This document shows, one piece after another, positions 1-5,732 of a DNA stretch of 6,532 nt. Origin of the DNA: DATJXG01 sp035500455. Lineage in GTDB: Bacteria > Acidobacteriota > Terriglobia > Terriglobales > Acidobacteriaceae. Position 1 is the stretch's first letter. Each line of letters starts with the position of its first letter. The stretch is from contig DATJXG010000355.1 in the NCBI GenBank assembly GCA_035500455.1, positions 1 through 6,532 of the forward strand. Reading direction: 5' to 3'. The notes below the pieces were generated by a model. The model saw only the letters and a list, made by a program, of their open reading frames with translations. It made no database searches and was not told the origin of the DNA. The translations under genes and the position numbers were made by a program.

Positions 1-81
1 AGGAAAATCAACACAGGCGTTGGGTACCCAGTAGGTACCCGGAAAATCCGGCTACGCGGCCGCCAAATGATTGAAAAGATT

Positions 82-159
82 TGGCGTCCCCGACGGGATT
101 TGAACCCGTGTTACCGCCGTGAAAGGGCGATGTCCTAGGCCAGGCTAGACGACGGGGAC
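82..159 (-). tRNA. tRNA-Glu, anticodon UUC, CCA encoded
   Basis: Read on the minus strand, the sequence folds as a complete cloverleaf. The acceptor stem is GTCCCCG (159-153) pairing with CGGGGAC (92-86), followed by discriminator G (85) and an encoded CCA (84-82). The D arm has GTC/GAC closing pairs and a GG in the loop. The anticodon stem is TCGCC/GGCGG with loop CTTTCAC, which puts anticodon TTC at 123-121. The T arm is ACGGG-TTCAAAT-CCCGT. The molecule is 75 nt plus CCA. It decodes GAA/GAG as glutamate. A promoter lies just upstream. The downstream flank (1-81) has a short CCGGA-AAA-TCCGG hairpin (39-51) but no T-tract, so no convincing terminator is seen. Confidence 0.97.
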
Positions 160-192
160 CAGAATGGGTGGGACGCCTGAGGCTAGGTTTTG

Positions 193-221
193 ATGGTAAC
201 AGCCACCTATGCGGGTGTCAA
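193..221 (-). promoter_or_regulatory. Sigma70-type promoter of the tRNA-Glu gene
   Basis: On the minus strand a perfect -35 box TTGACA (221-216) is followed by a 17-bp spacer and TACCAT (198-193), a 4/6 match to the -10 consensus. Transcription would start near 186, giving a leader of about 27 nt before the mature tRNA 5' end at 159. Position, strand and spacing all fit a tRNA promoter. Confidence 0.7.
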
Positions 222-301
222 AAGCCCTTGCGCGCCTTGTGATCCTTTCCGAATGGTCTCATCCCGATAGGCTGCTATGAGCCCGTGTCACCTCTGGAGA
301 A

Positions 302-337
302 TCCTTTGCGATCTTTGCGTCCTTTGCCATCTTTGCG
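302..337. repeat. Two tandem 18-bp repeats (four 9-bp CTTTGCG units)
   Basis: The copies at 302-319 (TCCTTTGCGATCTTTGCG) and 320-337 are contiguous and differ at one position (G310 versus C328). Each is built of two 9-bp units, TCCTTTGCG and ATCTTTGCG, so the array is also a fourfold degenerate 9-bp repeat. It lies in the spacer between the tRNA and the DUF1080 gene. The period is a multiple of three, so a minus-strand reading gives an Arg-Lys-Asp/Gly-Lys-Gly type peptide, but this is very unlikely to be a gene. Similar CTTTGCG strings occur between genes in many bacterial genomes (from memory). No function is evident. Confidence 0.75.
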
Positions 338-439
338 GTTAACAATCGACCGCCAACATCGGCGAGGATCTAGCGGCCCGTCCGCGCATTTTCTGTTTCT
401 GCGAACTGGTGTATCTTGGCAACCGAGGTTTCCGACACA

Positions 440-1207
440 ATGAGAACGATCTTGGCACTCCTGGCCTTCGCTCTTTGCACCACCTACGTTGTCACGGCCC
501 AAGTGGATTCACGGTGGAAGCCCAATGATCCCGACCGACCGCTGCCGCCGGTGATCACGCCCGGCACAGCGAGCACGCAGGATACTCCAGGGCGCCCGCC
601 ATCCGATGCCGTTGTGGTGTTCGACGGCAAAGACCTTTCGCAGTGGGTGGGCGAAGACGGCCAGCCCGCCAAGTGGAAAGTGGCCGAGGGCTACATGGAA
701 GTAGTGCCCCACAGCGGGGCCATCCACACGCGGCAGCCATTCGGCGACTGCCAGTTGCATGTGGAGTTTGACGAACCGGTTCCCGCGGTCGGCGAGAGCC
801 AGGAACGCGGCAACAGCGGCGTATTCCTGATGGGCCTTTACGAAATTCAGGTGCTGGATTCCTACGAGAACAAGACTTACGCCGACGGCCAGGCTTCCGC
901 GGTTTACGCGCAGTTTCCGCCGCAGGTAAATGCCTCGCGGCCGCCCGGGCAGTGGCAGACCTATGACATAATTTTTCACGGTCCGCGCTTTGACAAAGAC
1001 GGCAGAGTGCTTCACCCGGCTCGCGTGACCGTGCTGCATAACGGCGTGTTGACGCAGGACAATGTGGAGTTATCCGGCCCCACCGGCCACCACGTCCGGC
1101 CTCCTTACAAACCAACGCCAGATAAGCTGCCGCTCAGCCTTCAGGACCACGGCAATCCGGTGCGCTACAGGAACATTTGGGTGCGTGAGTTGGGCGAGGG
1201 TCAATAA
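440..1207 (+). CDS. Secreted DUF1080 / 3-keto-disaccharide hydrolase family protein
   Basis: A 255-aa protein with a Sec signal peptide (MRTILALLAFALCTTYVVTA, cleavage near residue 20) and a proline-rich linker to about residue 55. One DUF1080 domain (PF06439, LamG/concanavalin-like fold) fills the rest. Family hallmarks are FDGKDLSQW (61-69), GNSGVF (124-129), YEIQVLDSY (134-142), QWQTYDIIF (171-179) and the C-terminal LQDHGNPVRYRNIWVREL (234-251). Characterised relatives hydrolyse 3-keto-glycosides made by C3 oxidation of sugars; the substrate here cannot be read from sequence. The ATG at 440 is chosen over the in-frame TTG at 416 because it starts the signal peptide directly and has GAGGT (425-429) about 10 nt upstream. 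The gene converges on a Gfo/Idh/MocA gene with only 4 bp between stops, a partner family in the 3-keto sugar route. No clear promoter was found upstream. Confidence 0.9.
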   Translation: MRTILALLAFALCTTYVVTAQVDSRWKPNDPDRPLPPVITPGTASTQDTPGRPPSDAVVVFDGKDLSQWVGEDGQPAKWKVAEGYMEVVPHSGAIHTRQPFGDCQLHVEFDEPVPAVGESQERGNSGVFLMGLYEIQVLDSYENKTYADGQASAVYAQFPPQVNASRPPGQWQTYDIIFHGPRFDKDGRVLHPARVTVLHNGVLTQDNVELSGPTGHHVRPPYKPTPDKLPLSLQDHGNPVRYRNIWVRELGEGQ

Positions 1208-1211
1208 ATAT

Positions 1212-2375
1212 TCATCCCGTGGTCTTCAGCGGCCACGCTGTCTGCCCTCCGTGGTGGAAAGCGAAGTTCCCGATGTGGCCGGCCCGCGCCGCCGCAACTC
1301 CGGCTTCTACCGGCGCGTTCGGCTCTTTGCGCGACTTCACGCACTCGAAGAAATTCTCCATGTGCGTGATCGTTCCGTCGCCGACGCTATGTTCCGTGAG
1401 CGCTGGATTTTGCCCCCGCTCCACGTCCTCGCGATAAACCGCGAAGCCTCCGCGGTCGATCTTTAATGTGGCCTCGGTTCCGCGGAATTCGAGGCCACCG
1501 TCATCGATCGAGGAATTCATCATGCCCTCGTACACCACATCGAACCCGGGATAGCGGAAGGCCGCCTGAATTGTATCGGGACAATCCCATTGCTCAAAGA
1601 TATACTTGTCCGCCAGCATGTGGGCCTGGCGCGGCTGGTCGGCTTTCATCGCCCAGTGCACCACGTCAATCCAGTGCGTGAACAGGTCGGTCATGGCGCC
1701 GCCGCCGAAATTCCAGAACCAGCGCCAGTTGTTGAATTTCTCTTCGCTGAACTGTTGATCGGGCGCCGATCCCAGCCACATTTTCCAGTCGAGCGCCTGC
1801 ACGTCGGTGGGCTTCATCTTCCAGTTCCGGCTGTAGTTCTGCCACCAGAAGGTCCGAACCTGCGGAATGTGCCCCAGGCTTCCGCCCTGAATCAGATTCA
1901 CCGCGTCGCGAAAATGGCCCCAGCTGCGCTGCTGCATTCCGCATTGCAGAATCTGCTTGCCGGCCCGGACCGCCCGCGTGAGCGTGGCCCCTTCCTCAAG
2001 GGTGTGCGTGACCGGCTTCTCCAGATAGACATCTTTGCCCGCCGCCAGGGCATCCACCGCCATGCGGACGTGCCAGTGGTCCGGCGACGCGATCAACACG
2101 GCATCGATCTCCTGCGTCAGCACTTCGCGGTAGTCCAGATGAGTCGTGGCCAGGCCGTTGGACCGTTCTTTCACGGCGTCGCGGTGCGGCCCATAGACGT
2201 CGCTCACCGCCACGATCTGGTATGGACCGGCCTTGTCGGCAACATCGAGCAGGTTGCGCATCCGGCGCCCGGCCCCGATCACACCGATTCGAATTGTGTC
2301 ATTGGCTCCGAGGACTCTGGTGGAAGCGAGCGCAGTAAGCCCGCCCGCGATGAGGAAGCTGCGGCGATTCAGCAT
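1212..2375 (-). CDS. Tat-exported Gfo/Idh/MocA family NAD(P)-dependent oxidoreductase
   Basis: A 387-aa protein of normal family length. It opens with a twin-arginine signal (NRRSFLIAGGLTALASTRVLGA, residues 3-24), typical of enzymes exported folded with bound cofactor. The Rossmann nucleotide-binding motif GVIGAGRR is at 31-38. The catalytic-lysine motif EKP is at 119-121 (K120). The C-terminal domain carries GGGAMTDLFTHWIDVVHW (224-241), matching the family's D/H active-site segment (D230, H234, D237). The family oxidises or reduces hydroxyl/keto groups of sugars and cyclitols; exported members have been linked to C3 oxidation of glycosides and to glucose-fructose oxidoreductase-like chemistry. 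The substrate is not identifiable. The start ATG has a strong GGAGG (2389-2385) 9 nt upstream. It lies downstream of the cytochrome gene on the same strand after 135 bp and tail-to-tail with the DUF1080 gene. Confidence 0.93.
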   Translation of the reverse strand: MLNRRSFLIAGGLTALASTRVLGANDTIRIGVIGAGRRMRNLLDVADKAGPYQIVAVSDVYGPHRDAVKERSNGLATTHLDYREVLTQEIDAVLIASPDHWHVRMAVDALAAGKDVYLEKPVTHTLEEGATLTRAVRAGKQILQCGMQQRSWGHFRDAVNLIQGGSLGHIPQVRTFWWQNYSRNWKMKPTDVQALDWKMWLGSAPDQQFSEEKFNNWRWFWNFGGGAMTDLFTHWIDVVHWAMKADQPRQAHMLADKYIFEQWDCPDTIQAAFRYPGFDVVYEGMMNSSIDDGGLEFRGTEATLKIDRGGFAVYREDVERGQNPALTEHSVGDGTITHMENFFECVKSRKEPNAPVEAGVAAARAGHIGNFAFHHGGQTAWPLKTTG

Positions 2376-2384
2376 TGGTGAAAA

Positions 2385-2389
2385 CCTCC
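2385..2389 (-). promoter_or_regulatory. Ribosome binding site of the Gfo/Idh/MocA gene
   Basis: GGAGG on the minus strand, 9 nt before the ATG at 2375. It fixes the start so that the twin-arginine signal is included. Confidence 0.75.
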
Positions 2390-2430
2390 GCTTATTTTGC
2401 TGGCGACGATCTTATCAAGGAATCGCCGGC

Positions 2431-2463
2431 GTGCGTGCCAGCCGTTGGACTGAAGGCACGCAC
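2431..2463. repeat. Perfect 9-bp inverted repeat between cytochrome and oxidoreductase genes
   Basis: GTGCGTGCC (2431-2439) and GGCACGCAC (2455-2463) are exact reverse complements separated by 15 nt. A transcript running from the cytochrome gene into the Gfo/Idh/MocA gene would form a GC-rich hairpin about 48 nt past the cytochrome stop. No U-tract follows on either strand, so it is not a standard intrinsic terminator. It could be a 3'-end stabilising hairpin, a processing site or a dispersed palindromic repeat. The rest of the 135-bp gap shows only the oxidoreductase ribosome binding site and no clear promoter. Confidence 0.6.
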
Positions 2464-2510
2464 CGCCATCTGCACCACAAGCAGTAGTTGGAAACACCGG
2501 CAGGCTCGAC

Positions 2511-3728
2511 TCAATTCTTGCCATACACTCGGATCCAGTGATTGCGCACCCGCGCCGGCAACCGCGATTCTTCGGTATCAACTGTCAGCTGACTGGAGGC
2601 TTGAACCGGCATATGGCAATCAATGCAATCGGCGGCGGCCGCGCTTCCCCGCTTGCGTACCTCGCCGCATTGCTGCGCCTGATGACAGCTCAGGCAGCGG
2701 TCCGAGTAACTGGCCGCCGGTTTGGGAGGCGCGTGGACGTCATGGCAGGTCGAACAGGTAAGATTCGCGGACGCCTGGAAGCAACGGCTCTTTTCCAGCA
2801 GCGCCACCTGGTTGCCGTGCACGTCTACTCTGTCCTGGCCAGGCTGCTGCGGGATCACTACAAAATCCGCGAGCGCACGCCCGGGGCGAAACGAAAAGGC
2901 GGGAACGACCGATTGTCCAACGCCGGCGTGGCACTGAGCGCAGATGTCGATCCGGCGCTCGCGTGAGAGGCCGGCCGGCGGCAGGTGGCTTGTGCTCGGA
3001 TTTTGCCCTGCCCGCTGTTCGCCCTGAATATGCTGTTGCGCGGGACCGTGGCAGCGTTCACAGGAGATCCCTAGCACGAAATTGCTCTGGTTGTAATGAT
3101 TCTCCGGCTCCTCGGAACCAGAACCGGCGGAACTCGCCGGCTGAAAGTAGGTCGCGTGGCACTCCAGGCAGCGCGGCGTCACCGGCCGGCTGAAGTCGGC
3201 GGAGCCGTCCACATAGCCCGGGCTGTTGACCCAGCTCTTGAGGCGCGTCCAGTAGGAGACAGGCAATTCGAACAGCGCGTTTCCCTTCCAATATAAATAG
3301 GTCTGTCCCTTGGTCGCTGACCCCACCACAATGTCAATCCGCTGAGTTTCATCGGTGGTCTTTCCCTGTTTCCGGACGCGAGCGGTCTCGTAGAAATCTG
3401 CTTTCCGTTGGCTCATGACAAACGTGAGTTCCGGATTAAAGGTCTCCATCACATTTTTTCCGGGAGCGAAACTGCCCGCGATAGATATGCTGTCGGGCAT
3501 GTGCGAGGTGAGATGGTGCTGCGTTTTCAGGAACGAGTCGAACTGAGCACGATGGCAATCGCGGCAGGCTGCGTCTCCCGCGAAACCGGAACCCTGGGGA
3601 GGAGCCAGTTGAGCCGAGGGTACACCAGCATATGCCGAAGGCGAGGAAGCTTGCGGGCCCGGGATCGCGGTCACGCTTGGGGAAAACACCAGCACGAGCA
3701 AGAAGAATGAGAGCACGGCCACAGGCAT
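2511..3728 (-). CDS. Periplasmic seven-heme c-type cytochrome
   Basis: A 405-aa protein with a hydrophobic signal segment (residues 4-21) and seven CXXCH heme-attachment motifs: CRDCH 55-59, CLECH 187-191, CERCH 223-227, CAQCH 263-267, CSTCH 325-329, CLSCH 345-349 and CIDCH 368-372. Nine other histidines (71, 72, 76, 211, 233, 248, 304, 332, 397) are available as distal ligands, enough for bis-His coordination of all seven. The CHDVH and CHMP contexts and the long haem-free stretch between the first and second motifs resemble the cytochrome c554/multiheme group (PF13435-like). It should carry electrons in the periplasm; donor and acceptor are unknown. Two non-heme cysteines (316, 354) remain. 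The ATG at 3728 is the only start codon between the upstream in-frame stop (3768-3770) and the signal segment. It has no clear Shine-Dalgarno, and the signal has no Lys/Arg at its N-terminus, which is unusual. It is divergent from the TPR gene. Confidence 0.9.
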   Translation of the reverse strand: MPVAVLSFFLLVLVFSPSVTAIPGPQASSPSAYAGVPSAQLAPPQGSGFAGDAACRDCHRAQFDSFLKTQHHLTSHMPDSISIAGSFAPGKNVMETFNPELTFVMSQRKADFYETARVRKQGKTTDETQRIDIVVGSATKGQTYLYWKGNALFELPVSYWTRLKSWVNSPGYVDGSADFSRPVTPRCLECHATYFQPASSAGSGSEEPENHYNQSNFVLGISCERCHGPAQQHIQGEQRAGQNPSTSHLPPAGLSRERRIDICAQCHAGVGQSVVPAFSFRPGRALADFVVIPQQPGQDRVDVHGNQVALLEKSRCFQASANLTCSTCHDVHAPPKPAASYSDRCLSCHQAQQCGEVRKRGSAAAADCIDCHMPVQASSQLTVDTEESRLPARVRNHWIRVYGKN

Positions 3729-3809
3729 GACGAGGAATCGCGGACGGCAACAAAATTCCGCCCCATTCTATTGAAAAAAGCAGGCCCCGGGCAGCAGTAA
3801 AAAAGAATC

Positions 3810-3839
3810 TTGACAAGCCAGTTTGAAACGTTTTATTCT
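3810..3839 (+). promoter_or_regulatory. Candidate sigma70 promoter for the TPR/TonB receptor pair
   Basis: A perfect -35 box TTGACA (3810-3815) is followed after 18 bp by TATTCT (3834-3839), a 4/6 match to the -10 box. The start site would be near 3846, leaving a leader of roughly 245 nt before the preferred TPR start. An operator-like palindrome lies in the spacer and overlaps the -10 box. Confidence 0.5.
3824..3835. promoter_or_regulatory. LacI-type operator-like site O1
   Basis: TGAAACGTTTTA differs at one base from the perfect palindrome TGAAACGTTTCA, with the central CG and A/T-rich arms typical of LacI/GalR-family operators. It covers the promoter spacer and the first bases of the -10 box, a position that would block RNA polymerase. 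Confidence 0.5.
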
Positions 3840-3855
3840 CCGCCCGTTCACGGTA

Positions 3856-3882
3856 CAAGCAATACTCCCTGTAAATTGCTTG
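3856..3882. repeat. Leader hairpin, 8-bp perfect stem
   Basis: CAAGCAAT (3856-3863) and ATTGCTTG (3875-3882) are exact reverse complements around an 11-nt loop. The element begins about 10 nt after the predicted start site, between the two operator-like sites. It may be a 5'-UTR stem-loop or a binding site for a dimeric protein. Confidence 0.45.
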
Positions 3883-3918
3883 CCTGTCGAGCTGCCAGGG
3901 TCTGCTTCGGGCGTGATT

Positions 3919-3930
3919 TGTAACGTTTCA
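3919..3930. promoter_or_regulatory. LacI-type operator-like site O2
   Basis: TGTAACGTTTCA is also one base from TGAAACGTTTCA, with the mismatch in the opposite arm from O1. As a result 3823-3832 and 3922-3931 form a perfect 10-bp inverted repeat. O2 is centred 95 bp downstream of O1, inside the predicted leader, so it would act as an auxiliary site. Confidence 0.5.
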
Positions 3931-4091
3931 ATCGTGGGGTTTGCGCCGTCCGGTTTCACTGGACGGCGGCTGGCGGGTCCAGACGATTGCCTCTGAACCC
4001 GGTGTAGTTTCCACTCGTGGGGTGGCCATTGCTGCGGACTTCTCCTTCGGCGGCCGGCTTGGGTGTGACTCGGTTGCATGACTGTTCCCGG

Positions 4092-5708
4092 GTGCGCGCG
4101 ACATCGTCCCCCATCCTGGTGTTATCCGTTCTGCTTTCCCTTTTCGCCATCGGCCCGGCACCCTCGGTCGCGCAGGCGCAGTCTCCCTCCCCTGCGGTCG
4201 AATCGCCGCAGGCGCAGGCCGCCTACACCGACGGCGTTGCGCTCGTCCGCCAGGGCCGCCTCGATGAAGCCATGCGGGTTTTTGAGGCAGGCCTGCAAAG
4301 CAGCCCCCGCGATGTAAAACTGCTCGACGCCGCAGGCGCGGCTCACAGTTTCAAGGGAGATCTCGAGGGCGCCAGGAAACTCTTCGTGGCGGCGCTGGCA
4401 GCCGATCCGGCTTTCGACCCCGCGCGCAAGAATCTGGCCATCACCTACTTCAGCCTCGCTCAGTACGACCTCGCTGATTCCGAATTCCGAAAGCTCAGCG
4501 CTTCCCATGGCGCGCCGGCGCCGGTGATCAATCTTTTTCTCGGCATGATCGCAGAGAAAAAGCACCAGTACGCGAAAGCAATGCCGCTGTTGCAGCAGGC
4601 CGGACAGTTGCGCAACCAATATCCGGAAGCGCTGCTGGCCCTGGCCTCGTCGGCACTGCAGTTGAAGCAGTCCCGGCAGGCGGCAGGCGCTCTCTATGCC
4701 CTGGCGGGTGCCCCGAACGTCACGGCAGCGCAATGGTTCGAGGCCGGAGAACTTTCCACGCAACTCGGCGACAGCAAAGGAGCGCTGGCCGCCTTCGACC
4801 AAGCCGCCGCCAAGGACCCGGGCTTGGACAAAGTGGATTACCGCCGAGCCGTCCTCCTCGACCAACTGGGCCGTGAGAAAGAAGCGCAGGCGATTCTCCA
4901 GACTCTGACTGCCGCGCATCCCGATAGTGACTCGCTCAACCTGCTGGCCCACGTTGCGGAGAAAACCGGCGATCTCGAAGTTGCGATTCAATCGTTGCGG
5001 CAAGCGGCAAAGCTCAATCCGTCGCAGGAGGAAAACTATCTGGACTTCAGCACCCTGTGCGCGGATTACGAAAACTACCCTCTGGCCCTGGAAGGCGCCG
5101 AAGTAGGGCTGGAGCACCTTCCCAACTCTTATCGCTTGCTGGTGCAGAAAGGCGTGGTGCTGCAGAGCCTGGGCCGCCTCGACGAATCGCAGCAGGCGCT
5201 GAAGAACGCCAGCACTCTCCAGGCGGACAACAGCGTGGCGCTGCTCAGCCTGGCCATCGTGCAGACCGACGCTTCCCAGTGGCGCGATGCGGAGAGCACG
5301 CTGAGTTCCGCCATCCGGCGCTTTCCCAACAACTACTACATGCGCTATGAACTCGGGAAGATTCTGATCCACCTGGACGACGGAGCCCAGCTCGACAGCG
5401 GCAAGGCCGACAAGGCGAGAGTCGCGTTCCAGGCTGCCATCCGGCTCAATCCCTCATTCGCCGACTCCTATTACCAGCTCGCCAAGCTGCAATTGAAGTC
5501 CGCACCGGCGGCAGCGGAGCAGAACCTGAACAAGTGCCTGCATATCGACCCCAACCACGCTCCCGCGCAATACCAGCTCGCGCGCCTCTACATGAGCACC
5601 GGGCGGCGCGCCGCGGGGCAGGCCATGATCGACAAGTTTGAAAGCCAGCAACAGACAGCCAAGCTCAAGGAACAACAGAAGCCAAGAATTGCAGCGGTTG
5701 AACGCTAA
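4092..5708 (+). CDS. Secreted tetratricopeptide repeat (TPR) protein
   Basis: From this start the protein has 538 aa. It has a Sec signal peptide (positive n-region MRATSSP, hydrophobic ILVLSVLLSLFAI, cleavage near SVAQA|Q at residue 29). About 14 consecutive 34-residue TPR units then run from about residue 42 almost to the C-terminus. Clear examples begin AAYTDGVALVRQGRLDEA, LLVQKGVVLQSLGRLDES and SYYQLAKLQL. One unit near the C-terminus carries an insertion of about 8 residues rich in Asp. TPR arrays form superhelical scaffolds that bind proteins, so this is probably an envelope adaptor; no catalytic domain is seen. The frame is open back to GTG 4017, which gives 563 aa with a 25-residue extension, and TTG 4074 and GTG 4065 are also possible. 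None has a good Shine-Dalgarno; GTG 4092 is preferred because it gives an ordinary signal peptide. The TonB receptor gene follows after 24 bp, so the two are probably co-transcribed. Confidence 0.88.
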   Translation: MRATSSPILVLSVLLSLFAIGPAPSVAQAQSPSPAVESPQAQAAYTDGVALVRQGRLDEAMRVFEAGLQSSPRDVKLLDAAGAAHSFKGDLEGARKLFVAALAADPAFDPARKNLAITYFSLAQYDLADSEFRKLSASHGAPAPVINLFLGMIAEKKHQYAKAMPLLQQAGQLRNQYPEALLALASSALQLKQSRQAAGALYALAGAPNVTAAQWFEAGELSTQLGDSKGALAAFDQAAAKDPGLDKVDYRRAVLLDQLGREKEAQAILQTLTAAHPDSDSLNLLAHVAEKTGDLEVAIQSLRQAAKLNPSQEENYLDFSTLCADYENYPLALEGAEVGLEHLPNSYRLLVQKGVVLQSLGRLDESQQALKNASTLQADNSVALLSLAIVQTDASQWRDAESTLSSAIRRFPNNYYMRYELGKILIHLDDGAQLDSGKADKARVAFQAAIRLNPSFADSYYQLAKLQLKSAPAAAEQNLNKCLHIDPNHAPAQYQLARLYMSTGRRAAGQAMIDKFESQQQTAKLKEQQKPRIAAVER

Positions 5709-5721
5709 GTTTTCGTGCACC

Positions 5722-5726
5722 AGGAG
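5722..5726 (+). promoter_or_regulatory. Ribosome binding site of the TonB-dependent receptor
   Basis: AGGAG, 6 nt before the ATG at 5733, in the 24-bp gap after the TPR stop codon. It supports this start and contrasts with the absence of such a site before the TPR gene. Confidence 0.8.
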
Positions 5727-5732
5727 AAAACC

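Larger units (their letters stand above)
3729..4091. other. Divergent regulatory intergenic region
   Basis: This 363-bp stretch separates the cytochrome (-) from the TPR gene (+). It holds a candidate rightward promoter, two LacI-type operator-like sites, and a hairpin between them, each listed separately. Toward the cytochrome, TAGAAT (3769-3764, minus strand) could be a -10 box just 35 bp upstream of the start, but no -35 box accompanies it. If the TPR protein starts at the upstream GTG at 4017 instead of 4092, the region shortens to 288 bp. Confidence 0.6.

Noticed and set aside
21..40. TGGGTACCCA palindrome with a second GGTACCC copy 5 bp later
   Set aside because: Short and next to a tRNA, but no longer repeat, integrase or tRNA-end duplication is present, so an attachment site is not supported.
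39..51. CCGGA-AAA-TCCGG hairpin downstream of the tRNA as a terminator
   Set aside because: The stem has only 5 bp with a 3-nt loop, and no T-tract follows on the minus strand.
416..439. TTG at 416 as start of the DUF1080 gene
   Set aside because: It would add eight residues before the signal peptide and has no ribosome binding site; the ATG at 440 has GAGGT upstream and gives a standard signal sequence.
275..502. A small minus-strand open frame over the tandem repeat with an Arg/Lys/Asp/Gly-rich product
   Set aside because: The low-complexity peptide comes from the 9-bp repeat, and the frame overlaps the start and signal peptide of the DUF1080 gene.
1590..2381. A 263-codon plus-strand open frame across the Gfo/Idh/MocA gene
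   Set aside because: The minus-strand frame has a Tat signal, Rossmann motif and EKP motif over the same bases; the plus-strand product is compositionally odd and unrecognisable.
3764..3769. TAGAAT as a cytochrome promoter -10 box
   Set aside because: It is a good hexamer in an A/T-rich patch, but there is no acceptable -35 box at 16-18 bp, so it is mentioned only as a possibility.
4122..5372. A 416-codon open frame antisense to the TPR gene
   Set aside because: It is a by-product of GC-rich codon use on the other strand; it shows no family motifs, whereas the plus-strand frame encodes regular TPR units.
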